The translations under genes were made by a program, and so were the position numbers. The notes under the pieces were generated by a model. It saw nothing but the letters and a program-made list of their open reading frames with translations. It ran no database searches and was not told the DNA's origin. From an uncultured Clostridia bacterium (GTDB lineage Bacteria > Bacillota > Clostridia > UBA1381), in NCBI GenBank assembly GCA_934462715.1, contig CAKSIJ010000011.1, positions 1 through 64,000 on the forward strand: a DNA stretch of 64,000 nucleotides. Reading direction: 5' to 3'. Numbering within the stretch: the stretch's first letter is position 1; the number at the start of each line of letters is the position of its first letter. Shown in pieces: positions 1-8,292 of the stretch.

Positions 1-633
1 TCCGACAGTTCTGTAACACTCGAAATCCTCGCAAAAGCAAATTCTTTTCTTCCGTTAGCGGAATGTACGTTTTTAGCCGACAAAGCATATGATGTTAAAG
101 CTATTTATAATGCTGTTCATGATACATACAACGGTGATTGCTTTATTGCCTTAAACAAACGGAACACCAAAAATCCTAAAAAGCTGCCGGCAGGAAATAT
201 CATTTGCGAAGCCGGTCTGGCAATGCACAAAGACGGCAAGTTTTCAGAAAACGGTCGAACACGTCAGAAATACAGCTGTCCGTTTAAACGCTCCAAAGGC
301 GGCTGTTGTCCATGCAATCACAAATGTTGGAATAACGGTAAGAAAAATCGTGGCTGCACTAAATACGTAGCTATTCCGGATGATTACAGGCTTTCCATTG
401 ATAGAAGCTCAATATCCTTTAAATCCGTTTATGCTCTCAGAACAGAAGCCGAAAGATATAATTCGCGCTTTAAGCAGGCAGGCTGCGAAAGAGTTTTTGT
501 CCGCAGCGGTAATTCCGTTAAAAATCTTAATACAATTGCTCATATCTCACTTTTATCGATTGCAATTGCTGCCGTTATCACTAAGAAAGATGTTTCTTAT
601 CGCAGCGTGAAAACTTTAAAACGACTTTCCTAA
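1..633 (+). CDS. DDE transposase, 3' part (runs off left edge)
   Basis: The reading frame is open from the first base and ends at a TAA at 633, so this is the C-terminal part of a transposase that begins outside the window. Visible features are a LADKAYD stretch (a probable second catalytic Asp), a Cys-rich middle (CPFKRSKGGCCPCNHKC), and a C-terminal YNSRFKQAG region followed by a hydrophobic helix, as in IS1182/IS5-like DDE transposases. I cannot tell whether the whole gene is intact. No terminal inverted repeat was recognised between 634 and 788. It sits beside decayed glycosidase genes, which suggests an insertion-rich edge. Confidence 0.75.
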   Translation, partial: SDSSVTLEILAKANSFLPLAECTFLADKAYDVKAIYNAVHDTYNGDCFIALNKRNTKNPKKLPAGNIICEAGLAMHKDGKFSENGRTRQKYSCPFKRSKGGCCPCNHKCWNNGKKNRGCTKYVAIPDDYRLSIDRSSISFKSVYALRTEAERYNSRFKQAGCERVFVRSGNSVKNLNTIAHISLLSIAIAAVITKKDVSYRSVKTLKRLS

Positions 634-788
634 CGCTTTTTAAACTGAAAATTTTTGAATTTCGCCATTAGGCTTGTTTGCCATACCCTTTTTTAACTAT
701 TATTCGCTTTTGTTGCTTTGTTTGCTTTTGTTGATGTTTTATTTACTTTTTATTTCATGCGTTTTGCACCTCTCTATGTATGGAATAT
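634..788. other. T-rich intergenic stretch, no gene seen
   Basis: These 155 bases between the transposase stop and the stop of the glycosidase on the other strand are rich in T runs (TTTGTTGCTTTGTTTGC type). I see no convincing hairpin terminator, inverted repeat end or small ORF with a ribosome-binding site. Confidence 0.4.
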
Positions 789-2153
789 TTATTCCGGTAT
801 ATACTCAAATGTCTGTTCATCTGTAATAATCAGAGGATAGTTTTTAATCGGTAAGTCATAAATTTCGGTTCCGTTTCCTATGTCCTTAAATTTTGTTATG
901 CGTCTGACTATGCCGGTATATGGATCAACGAGAACCGGATTTTCTGGCATTACTTCTACAATTGCATTGAATAATGTATCTAAATCGGCTTCTTCCGATA
1001 CTGATGATGTATGATAATATGCGTATACAGGAATATTATTTTTTTCATATGTCAGATACATACACAGAAATCTTTCTGTAAAAGTACCTTTATGTAAGTA
1101 ACCGTCAAAATAATATCCTGCTTTTTTTATATTACCGCTGAATATTGAAGAAAGATTAGATATTGTCTTGTATGATTCCTTCGGTTTATATGTTTTTCCA
1201 TCAATAATTCCGTGCTTTGCGGGTTCTGCCATTTCTGCAATAGCAGTTTTGTATGTCTTTACAATGTCTACTGCCTGAAAAAATGAGCATAGCTTTACAC
1301 CTGCATAAACATCAAGAAAATATCGTCTTATTTGCCATACTGCCTGAGCGTGTTCGCTGTTACAGCCCTCATTTACCAACCAATGTCCCTTGTATGCCCA
1401 CGAGGGATACCCGCCTTCACCTTGCCATAGCTCAGTGCTTTGAAAACCGTATAAATCAAGTCTTTGACGAAGCTTGTTAATAATGTCAAAATACATCTTT
1501 TCCGGCGCAACGGTATATATATGATAGGCTAAAAAATCTATTTGCTCTCCTTTGAGATTGTGGAAAAGCGCATCAACATACTTCAGATTTTTAGGACTGG
1601 CAATACAAACACCTATTTTTGCCTCCGGTATGTATTTTAAAATATTTTGTGATGTCAACTTTACCAACTCTGCATATTCCTTGCCATCCGGTGCTTTAGG
1701 ATGCCAAAAAGCAGGAGTATCACTTTCGTTCCAGATTTCAAAATACTCAACTCTGCCTTTAAAATGTTCTGCAAGCTTGCATACATATGTGTTCCATGCA
1801 ACCTTACATTCATCCCCGTATAATGTAGGTGCGCATCCGACAGCTGTTTCATTGGGTATATTTTCCATATATATAGGATTGCCGTACCCTACACTAAACC
1901 ATGGAATGATGCCACGACGTATAAGATTATCAATAATTTCATCAAGCCATTTAAAATCGTAAACGCCTTTTTCTTTTTCTGTTTTTGCCCAACCGGTCTG
2001 ACACCTGGCATATTTTATTCCGGCATTTTCAATCAGATCATAACACCTTTTCGGATCAAACATATCCCTATCAAGCATTTCAAAACCTATGCTCACATAT
2101 GATTGCTCAATTTCCTGCGAAGAATGAATTTTTAATTTTCCTGCTATATCCAT
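789..2153 (-). CDS. GH39-like glycoside hydrolase (clan GH-A fold)
   Basis: This is a 454-residue protein with a (beta/alpha)8 glycosidase look. FEIWNESD (Glu about 143) matches the acid/base WNE motif of GH-A enzymes. A later QGEGGYPSW stretch (Glu about 246) is a likely nucleophile at the end of strand 7. The closest family by eye is GH39 (beta-xylosidase/iduronidase type), but substrate cannot be assigned. There is no signal peptide, so it is probably cytoplasmic. A longer frame with a GTG at 2189 exists; I prefer the ATG at 2153 because AAAGGAG lies 7 bases upstream. It lies immediately downstream of a decayed GH42 gene on the same strand, so it may have been the second gene of a small operon that has lost its first member. 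Confidence 0.7.
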   Translation of the reverse strand: MDIAGKLKIHSSQEIEQSYVSIGFEMLDRDMFDPKRCYDLIENAGIKYARCQTGWAKTEKEKGVYDFKWLDEIIDNLIRRGIIPWFSVGYGNPIYMENIPNETAVGCAPTLYGDECKVAWNTYVCKLAEHFKGRVEYFEIWNESDTPAFWHPKAPDGKEYAELVKLTSQNILKYIPEAKIGVCIASPKNLKYVDALFHNLKGEQIDFLAYHIYTVAPEKMYFDIINKLRQRLDLYGFQSTELWQGEGGYPSWAYKGHWLVNEGCNSEHAQAVWQIRRYFLDVYAGVKLCSFFQAVDIVKTYKTAIAEMAEPAKHGIIDGKTYKPKESYKTISNLSSIFSGNIKKAGYYFDGYLHKGTFTERFLCMYLTYEKNNIPVYAYYHTSSVSEEADLDTLFNAIVEVMPENPVLVDPYTGIVRRITKFKDIGNGTEIYDLPIKNYPLIITDEQTFEYIPE

Positions 2154-2194
2154 TTTTTTCTCCTTTAAAATTTCAATTACCGTCTGCACAACTG

Positions 2195-3399
2195 TTATTC
2201 AAGGATTACCACTTGATAAGGCGCAACGTCTATGACTTCTTTATGTGTCTGTTTTGTTAATAAATCTGTTTTTTCACCTTCGAAAAAGTACCTTCCTCCT
2301 TTTCTGTTTATATCAAGCAAAATTGTCCCATTGAGTTCTCCGTTTCTTTTTGTAACCAAAATCGAATCACCCTGCGTTTTTTCAGGTTTAACACCTGAAT
2401 ATTCGCAAGCAAGTGCAATAATTTTTTTCATATCCTGTGTATCAGGGAAAGTTCCAACAAGTATTACTCTGCCCTTACCAACCTTGTATGATATCACACA
2501 CGGCTTTCCGATCAGTGAACTGTGTCCCGCCGTAATTCGTGCGATAATGTCAGCATTTTCATCATCTTCAAATACTTCATATGAATACTTCCCGTGAAAT
2601 ACTTCACCGGTGTTTTCCCATTTGGAAGCTATGGCTTCAACTTCATCCGGAACGAAGTACTTCAATTTTGCACCGGTAAGATCTTCAATGATACCGTATG
2701 GTTTGTCTTTATACCTTGTCCCTTCTGCGGTTCGTATATCTGTAAGAGGCCCCGCAACCCACGTGCCGCCGTTTTTCACCCATTCGGATATACGCTTAGG
2801 AAAATCACCTTCTTCAATTGTGTGCATAAGCGGAGAAAAGACAATTTTATATTTTTCAATATCTTCATAGGAATCTATAAGATCTGGGTGCAACCCGCTG
2901 TAAATGATCGGTTTGTAAAAATATTTTGCTGTTATTTCATGATTGCTGAGCACATTCAAGATTTTTTGCCCTTCTTGCATATTCCAATTCAGACTTGTAT
3001 ACTGCATTGCAACATTTGTGTCTACTGTTGTATTATTTAAGAAATCTTTTGCCTTTCTTATTTCTGATACAGCTCGTTTTATTTCCTCATACGAATATGT
3101 CGGACGTCCAAACGCATCCATAACAGCACCATGCATCAATTCCTGACCGCCCCAGTGAGTTCTCCAAAGCCAAAACAATATTGCCTGTCCGCCCAAAGTG
3201 AACGGCAGCCACGTATTTACGTAAAGAAAGCCATCAGGATTAACAGATTGGGAAACAGCTCTGTCACCTGTCCATGATACCTGTGTTTCGGTATTCCAAA
3301 ATGGTGTTTTGCTGTAAGGTCTGTGATTTTTTTTTCAGAACTTTTTCCATAGACGATATTTGCATTAAGTTTGTCATGCAGATCTCCTTCCTGTACCAT
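2195..3399 (-). pseudogene. Decayed GH42-type beta-galactosidase, 3' part only
   Basis: The frame from a TGA near 3335 down to 2195 encodes PFWNTETQVSWTGD, then LFWLWRTHWGGQELMHGAV, then a trimerisation-like Rossmann domain and a C-terminal beta domain, as in the second half of GH42 beta-galactosidases. The first ~300 residues of the barrel, including the acid/base Glu, are absent. At a run of T (A on the coding strand) near 3327-3335 the frame breaks: the short frames entering from 3399 and 3377 continue the homology only if shifted. ATG at 3377 has a good AAGGAG site but terminates quickly. The apparent 333-residue ORF begins at a TTG inside a conserved motif and is not a real start. It is probably inactive. 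Confidence 0.75.
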
Positions 3400-3521
3400 T
3401 GAAGTACCTTTATGTAATTATTATACTTCATATTTTGTCATATTGCAATATGAAATACTTGCAGAAACCTGCATATTCTTTTGCAAAAAATTACCTAATC
3501 ACTTTTTACAATTTTTGGTGC

Positions 3522-3550
3522 TTGACATTTTACAACTGATTTGATATAAT
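3522..3550 (+). promoter_or_regulatory. Consensus sigma-A promoter for the AraC gene
   Basis: TTGACA at 3522-3527 and TATAAT at 3545-3550 are separated by exactly 17 bases, and the AraC-family gene starts 77 bases downstream. The region upstream to 3400 is AT-rich and divergent from the GH42 remnant. Confidence 0.75.
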
Positions 3551-3626
3551 ATAATGTAATAAATATAATTAAGCAACAACCGATAAATCTTGCCGTTTTT
3601 TAGCAAGATAAGAAAGTGTGTTTTTT

Positions 3627-4508
3627 ATGAACGATAAAAAAAAAGAACGGGATAAACACCAAAATATTGATCCAGGCAATAATGATGATAGCTTGCAAAT
3701 ATATCTCAAATCGAAGCTTACAATAATGGATGAAAATGACAAAGTTCTTCCAATCTACCTTGTTGGTATAGGCGAGGATTTTAACGAAAATGTCAACAGA
3801 AAAAATGGTTTTATGCGCGATCAGATTTTCTTAATTGATTCAGGAAAAGGAGAACTCATATTTGGCGATAAAAAAATTAATCTTTCACAAAGGAGTTGTG
3901 TATTTATACCCAAAAACATTCCTTATTCTTACATAACAATCGAGAAACCTTTTAAATTGTATTGGATATGTTTTGAAGGATCATATCTGTCAGAAATGCT
4001 TGCATATTTTAAGCTGACCGATGTATTACACTTTCAATGTCACAATTTTAAAAAGCTGCTTTCTTTACATCAAGAGCTATATTTCATGACAGAAAATCAT
4101 TATGATCCTGTATTGTTTTCAAAATATGTGTATAGCATTTTAATTGATTTTTACAGACAGAAAGTTGCGTCATCTGTTAATATAAAAAGTTTATCTGAAA
4201 TTACACCAATAAAAAATTATATTGACACACATTTCATCGATGATATATCTTTGGACTTTCTTGAAAAGGAATTTCATTTATCCAAATATAAGATTTGTCG
4301 TTATTTTTCTGAAATTTATAACATTTCTTATCATGAATATCTGGTCAAACTGCGTCTGCAATATGCAAAGCATTTGCTTACGACCACAAACCTATCCGTA
4401 CAAACCATTTCAGTTCAATGCGGCTATTATGACAATGTTTACTTTGGCAAGGTGTTTAAAAAATATGAGAGTATATCTCCGCAAAAATACAGAATGTTAC
4501 TCAAATAA
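3627..4508 (+). CDS. AraC-family transcriptional regulator
   Basis: A 293-residue regulator. The N-terminal half is a cupin-like sensing domain (GKGELIFGDKKINLSQRS, FIPKNIPYSY). The C-terminal hundred residues hold two helix-turn-helix motifs (LDFLEKEFHLSKYKICRYF; VQTISVQCGYYDNVYFGKVFKKY), the AraC signature. The ATG at 3627 is chosen over an in-frame GTG at 3618; neither has a strong ribosome-binding site. It has a consensus promoter and its own terminator. It is divergent from the GH42 remnant and GH39-like gene, so it probably once controlled them in response to a sugar. Confidence 0.88.
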   Translation: MNDKKKERDKHQNIDPGNNDDSLQIYLKSKLTIMDENDKVLPIYLVGIGEDFNENVNRKNGFMRDQIFLIDSGKGELIFGDKKINLSQRSCVFIPKNIPYSYITIEKPFKLYWICFEGSYLSEMLAYFKLTDVLHFQCHNFKKLLSLHQELYFMTENHYDPVLFSKYVYSILIDFYRQKVASSVNIKSLSEITPIKNYIDTHFIDDISLDFLEKEFHLSKYKICRYFSEIYNISYHEYLVKLRLQYAKHLLTTTNLSVQTISVQCGYYDNVYFGKVFKKYESISPQKYRMLLK

Positions 4509-4513
4509 ATAAC

Positions 4514-4556
4514 AAAAAACATGAGTTTTGCATTTTAGCAAAACCCATGTTTTTTG
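4514..4556 (+). terminator. Rho-independent terminator after AraC gene
   Basis: AAAACATGAGTTTTGC and GCAAAACCCATGTTTT form a stem of about 15 pairs with one mismatch around a short ATTTTA loop, followed by a T run. It begins a few bases after the stop codon. Confidence 0.8.
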
Positions 4557-4608
4557 TATAAAATTTTAGTCCACCTCTATCAGCTTTGGAGTGGTATAAT
4601 ATAAATAG

Positions 4609-4634
4609 AGTCGACAAACACCCAAAAATCTGAT
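4609..4634 (+). repeat. IS3 left terminal inverted repeat
   Basis: These 26 bases match the reverse complement of 5965-5990 at about 20 positions, including the blocks AGTCGA, ACCCAAAA and TCTGA. Confidence 0.75.
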
Positions 4635-4664
4635 ATAATAAAAACAGAAAGAAAGGTGTTAAAA

Positions 4665-4940
4665 ATGACAAAGTACAGTAAAGAATTTAAAAAGGAAGCA
4701 TTAAAGCTTTCAGATGAAATCGGAGTCAAGAAAGCGGCACTGCAATTAGGATTGCAATACTACACGCTTGCGGATTGGAGAAAAGATCGTAAGTATACCG
4801 AAAAGCATACAGTTGTCCTGACAGAAAATGAGGCTCGTGCAAAAATATGCGAGCTGGAGCGAGAAGTATCCGGGCTTCGTCAGGCAAATGAAATATTAAA
4901 GGATGCTCTCGGTTTTTTCGCAAAAGACCGGAAGAGGTAA
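4665..4940 (+). CDS. IS3-family transposase OrfA (HTH, leucine zipper)
   Basis: A 91-residue DNA-binding subunit. KYSKEFKKEALKLSDEIG and the ALQLGLQYYTLADWRKD segment form the helix-turn-helix of IS3 OrfA (HTH_Tnp_1). The C-terminal LEREVSGLRQANEILKDAL is the leucine zipper used for multimerisation. ATG at 4665 is preferred over GTG at 4656 because AAAGGTG lies 6 bases upstream. T TTT TTC at 4913-4919 is a classical -1 slippery heptamer in the right phase, close to the stop, to give an OrfAB fusion. Confidence 0.9.
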   Translation: MTKYSKEFKKEALKLSDEIGVKKAALQLGLQYYTLADWRKDRKYTEKHTVVLTENEARAKICELEREVSGLRQANEILKDALGFFAKDRKR

Positions 4941-4966
4941 AAACAGCTGAAAGGCATACATTTATT

Positions 4967-5827
4967 TTGAAATACAAAAACAGATATGCAGTAAAATTAA
5001 TGTGCAAGGTCTTGAAAATCAGCGAATCAGGATATTACAGATGGCTGAAAAATAAAGATAAGCCCTCCAAACGCAAGCTTCTTCTGGTCAAAATAAAAGA
5101 AATCTTATCCGAACATCCGGACAATGCCAATTACGGATATGACCGCATACATAAAGCATTAGAGATACGCGGAATTAAAGTTAGCAGAAATACGGTATAC
5201 CGTGCTATGAAAGAAGGGGATTTAATTCACAAAGCAAGGAAACCGCACGGAATAACAAAAGCAACTACCGAAATACAGGACAAGGAAAATTTAATAAAGC
5301 GTGATTTTACTGCAACCGAACCGGTAAAAAAGCTATTAACGGATATTACAGAAGTTCAATGTTTCAACGGTAAGTTGTATATTTCGCCGATAATGGATTG
5401 CTATAACGGAGAAATACTTACCGTTGAAATGCGTGATAATATGAAAAAAGAATTATGCATAGATACGGTGAAGCAATTGAAACAGAGGTATGGCAATTTA
5501 CGAGGGGTGGTGCTGCACAGCGACAGAGGAAGCCAATATACAAGCGAGTCATATCGGGAATTATTAAAAAGCTGCGGAATAATGCAGAGTTTGAGCGGCA
5601 CCGGACATTGTTATGATAATGCGAGAATGGAAAGTTTTTTTGCTACTCTTAAGAAGGAAAAACTATATCAAATTCCGACATATCGCATGAAAAAAGAAGA
5701 AGTCAAAACAATAGTATTCAGGTATATATTCATATACTATAACAGAATAAGGCTATATACAGGAAATCCCGGATATTTGCCACCGAGTGAATACCGTATA
5801 AAGAGCTGCGGAAAGTTCGTGGCATGA
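4967..5827 (+). CDS. IS3-family transposase OrfB (DDE integrase)
   Basis: This is the catalytic subunit with an HTH_21 region (YRWLKNKDKPSKRK, NANYGYDRIHKAL) and an rve integrase core: DITEVQ (first Asp), LHSDRGSQYTS (second Asp) and NARMESFFATLKKE (catalytic Glu). The listed start is a TTG without a good ribosome-binding site. The frame is open further upstream through the OrfA overlap, so the protein is most likely made as an OrfAB fusion by -1 frameshifting at 4913-4919. The catalytic triad and length are intact, so the element may be active. Confidence 0.9.
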   Translation: MKYKNRYAVKLMCKVLKISESGYYRWLKNKDKPSKRKLLLVKIKEILSEHPDNANYGYDRIHKALEIRGIKVSRNTVYRAMKEGDLIHKARKPHGITKATTEIQDKENLIKRDFTATEPVKKLLTDITEVQCFNGKLYISPIMDCYNGEILTVEMRDNMKKELCIDTVKQLKQRYGNLRGVVLHSDRGSQYTSESYRELLKSCGIMQSLSGTGHCYDNARMESFFATLKKEKLYQIPTYRMKKEEVKTIVFRYIFIYYNRIRLYTGNPGYLPPSEYRIKSCGKFVA

Positions 5828-5830
5828 ATT

Positions 5831-5954
5831 TTCTTCAACCGACGGCATAGATTATATTCGGAAACAAAAATCTGTCAAGGTTAATACAGAGCGCCTTGGC
5901 GACCTTGACAGATTTCCGTTTCCGAATGGATTGTTAGTTATGTCGGTTGAAGAA
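5831..5954. repeat. Long composite hairpin inside the IS3 element
   Basis: Outer arms TTCTTCAACCGAC (5831) and GTCGGTTGAAGAA (ending 5954) enclose inner arms of 26 bases (5856-5881 and 5902-5927) that pair with only two mismatches. The tip contains CGCC TT GGCG. The structure lies after orfB and before the right inverted repeat. Confidence 0.75.
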
Positions 5955-5964
5955 TTAAAGCGGT

Positions 5965-5990
5965 TTCAGAATTTTGGGTAAATTTCGACT
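5965..5990 (-). repeat. IS3 right terminal inverted repeat
   Basis: The reverse complement of the left repeat with several mismatches; it ends near TGCA at 5993. Confidence 0.75.
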
Positions 5991-6067
5991 GCACATTTAT
6001 TGACATTTCCACAATTATTTCTCAAAGCTTATTGCTTTTTACATTTTACTGATAAAATACTTACCGT

Positions 6068-7996
6068 TTATTCTTTATCAAACACAACCATCTGATGGCA
6101 GTCAACCTTAATATCTTTCACCTTAACATATCCGTTGTCAAAGGTAAAATCAACATCGATATTCTGCGGTGCGAGGTACACTCTTTTAATCCTTTCCTTA
6201 ACTTTAACAGCAAGCTCAATACCGTCTACAGGGTAAATATCCTCAATGATTTCAATATACTTACCTCTTTTTGTCGGCACGCCATACAGCAGATGTGCAA
6301 TATATCTGTCCTTTTGTTCAAACAAAGTTGCAACGCCCATACTTCCCAAATTGGTAACAAGCAGCTTATCATCGCCCAAAAGGATATCTATACATTGAAT
6401 AACTGTTTTCTTTGCGATAAATTCGCCATTTTGCGCATAGTCGGAAAAGATATTCCATGCAATGTATATTCCGTCTTGACCGTACACTATACCTGCGCCT
6501 TCAGCCTTGCCTGACGAGGGTGCGTGCTGATGTGAGCAGAAATGCTCTGCCGTTCTGTTAAAGTACGGAGCTATCGCTTCTGCGAGAACCTTGCCGTCAG
6601 AAGCCTTTACTTTTTGGCAATCGGTATACATTATAAAGTCGCTTTCGTTTTCATTGCCGATAAGCGGTCTCATATAGCTCGGCTTATATTCGCTCTCGCC
6701 GATATAATCAGCACCGAAATCGAAACAGAATTTACCGTCCGATATTGCCGATTTTCCGCTCGCAAGTATCTTTCCGCCCTTATTCACGAACTCCTTAAAC
6801 CGTTTTTCGGTTTTCTCGTCCAATTCGATGTTATCAGCAAGAATTATCAGTTTATATCCGTCAAGCGGCACTTCCTTATCTATTACAGAAAACTGATATT
6901 TGCCCTCTATGAGCATTCTTCCGGCGCCAACCTCAGCATCAGGCAGTCTTTCGCCGCTCATTGCCTCGTTTGAGAGAACTGCAATATTGCAAACCGGCGA
7001 TACATTATCGAGCCACTGTTCTTTTTCTTCAAGTTCGGCGTATGCCTTTCCTATAAGCTCATAGGTTGACATATCCATATGACCGTTCGGCAAAAGTTGA
7101 TCTCCTATAGAGCATTTTGCGCCGTGCGCGGCACTCAGAGCAACCTCGTATCTTAATGCGTTGGGGTGCTTGAACCCTCCAAACTCTCCCCATGATGTAT
7201 GGAATTTTCCGGTCATACCCAGATAATCCATTCCGAGGTTTTGAACGTATCTTGCCGACATCGGAAAATGGTCGTATCCCCAGCCGCCGGTGGGCAGACT
7301 TTCAAGTTCCAGATGAGTATTTGCGTGTGCCAGATCCCTTCTTCCCTGTACAATGTGTCCGCCGTTATGGAACACCGGAAGTCCGGGCTTTACGCTGTCA
7401 ATCGTTTCTCTTACCTTTTTGTAATAATTTGCATAAACCTCCTCACCCAACGCCGTTAAATCCTCATCAGAATCAGGGTTCTTGCCTCTTTTAATAATTT
7501 CCTTTAAGCAGGAATCACAGCAACACAGCCGTGCACCGACAATATCCAAAAAGATCCCGTCAGCGTCATAGTTTTCACAAACTTCCTTTATTTGTGCCAA
7601 CAGTAAATCAAGATACGGAGTATTAAAACAAGTGAGATGATAGCAGGGGTCTGCAAAATTATCAAAGCTGTGGTCTTTATCCTGAAATCTCCATTCGGGA
7701 TGAATATGTAAAATTTGCTCATCAAATCCCGCAGAAAGATAAACCGGCGTCTTAACTCCTATTTCGTGTGCAGCTTCGATTTGCGCCTTTAGCAAATCAA
7801 ACTTTAATCCCGGGTGCATACTGCCGACCTTTGTCGGATAATACATCCAGCCGTGATGGCATTTTGCAAAAACGGTAATTGAGTTTACATGACCGACTTT
7901 AAGAGCGTCTTGAAACTGTTTTTTGTCAAATTTTTCTCCGATACCGGGAATTTTTTCACTTGTGTGAAAATCAAGATGTACTTGTCTGAAATTCAT
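6068..7996 (-). CDS. GHL6-like putative glycoside hydrolase with GH42M-type domain
   Basis: About 642 residues, with no signal peptide. The N-terminal half is a TIM-barrel-like domain (FAKCHHGWMYYPTKVG, HPEWRFQDKD, DADGIFLDIVGARLCCCDSC) matching what is known as hypothetical glycosyl hydrolase 6 (GHL6). Residues ~355-440 (NIAVLSNEAM, LIILADNIEL, FVNKGGKILAS) resemble the GH42 trimerisation domain. The C-terminus is a small beta domain. GHL6-type proteins are often annotated alpha-L-fucosidase-like, but the substrate is unproven. ATG at 7996 is chosen; GAAAGGA lies about 12 bases upstream, a spacing seen for other genes here. It is the most distal gene of the glycan locus and has its own likely promoter at 8101-8129. 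Confidence 0.75.
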   Translation of the reverse strand: MNFRQVHLDFHTSEKIPGIGEKFDKKQFQDALKVGHVNSITVFAKCHHGWMYYPTKVGSMHPGLKFDLLKAQIEAAHEIGVKTPVYLSAGFDEQILHIHPEWRFQDKDHSFDNFADPCYHLTCFNTPYLDLLLAQIKEVCENYDADGIFLDIVGARLCCCDSCLKEIIKRGKNPDSDEDLTALGEEVYANYYKKVRETIDSVKPGLPVFHNGGHIVQGRRDLAHANTHLELESLPTGGWGYDHFPMSARYVQNLGMDYLGMTGKFHTSWGEFGGFKHPNALRYEVALSAAHGAKCSIGDQLLPNGHMDMSTYELIGKAYAELEEKEQWLDNVSPVCNIAVLSNEAMSGERLPDAEVGAGRMLIEGKYQFSVIDKEVPLDGYKLIILADNIELDEKTEKRFKEFVNKGGKILASGKSAISDGKFCFDFGADYIGESEYKPSYMRPLIGNENESDFIMYTDCQKVKASDGKVLAEAIAPYFNRTAEHFCSHQHAPSSGKAEGAGIVYGQDGIYIAWNIFSDYAQNGEFIAKKTVIQCIDILLGDDKLLVTNLGSMGVATLFEQKDRYIAHLLYGVPTKRGKYIEIIEDIYPVDGIELAVKVKERIKRVYLAPQNIDVDFTFDNGYVKVKDIKVDCHQMVVFDKE

Positions 7997-8044
7997 TTTT
8001 ATAACCATTCCTTTCAGTGCCGTAAGGCACAAAATTAAGTAGAC
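7997..8044 (-). promoter_or_regulatory. Shared leader element with 14-nt hairpin (copy 1)
   Basis: Read on the minus strand, the leader contains CTTAATTTTGTGCC, the perfect small hairpin GTGCC-TTAC-GGCAC (8017-8030), then GAAAGGAATGGTTATAAAA directly before the start. Nearly the same block precedes the gene starting at 26181. Confidence 0.6.
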
Positions 8045-8100
8045 TTTGTTACCTCGTATAATTTTTATTTAAAAATTTTAGATTTTCTGTATTATCGATC

Positions 8101-8129
8101 ATTATACTATGACACACAGATAAATTCAA
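8101..8129 (-). promoter_or_regulatory. Promoter for the GHL6-like gene
   Basis: On the minus strand TTGAAT (8129-8124) and TATAAT (8106-8101) are separated by 17 bases, about 105 bases before the start at 7996. The rest of the 8045-8292 gap is AT-rich with no gene. Confidence 0.65.
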
Positions 8130-8246
8130 TGAATATTATTTTCAAAAATATGTATTTTTGTGTCAATTATTTTTTTTGAGTCTGCTATCATCTGCAGCCG
8201 GCAGCCATACAGTCAGCTGACAGAATCGGATTTTTTTCAATATGCA

Positions 8247-8276
8247 CAAAAGCAAACCCTTATCGGTCTGCTTTTG
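8247..8276 (-). terminator. Probable terminator or stem-loop after GH95 gene
   Basis: CAAAAGCA and TGCTTTTG form an 8-pair stem about 16 bases after the GH95 stop. The following T run is poor, so it may only be an mRNA-end hairpin. Confidence 0.45.
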
Positions 8277-8292
8277 CTTAGTTTGTATTCTT

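Larger units (their letters stand above)
4606..5993 (+). mobile_element. IS3-family insertion sequence (complete)
   Basis: The element contains two overlapping-phase transposase frames (orfA 4665-4940, orfB 4967-5827) and imperfect terminal inverted repeats: AGTCGACAAACACCCAAAA at the left and, reverse-complemented, AGTCGAAATTTACCCAAAA at the right. Both are followed by TCTGA after one base. The right end reads TGCA. The 3-base flanks do not match, so no target duplication could be confirmed and the exact outer ends are uncertain by a few bases. A large hairpin occupies most of the space between orfB and the right repeat. Confidence 0.85.

Noticed and set aside
3217..3399. 60-codon minus-strand ORF starting MVQEGDLHDK
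   Set aside because: Part of the frameshifted GH42 remnant rather than an independent gene.
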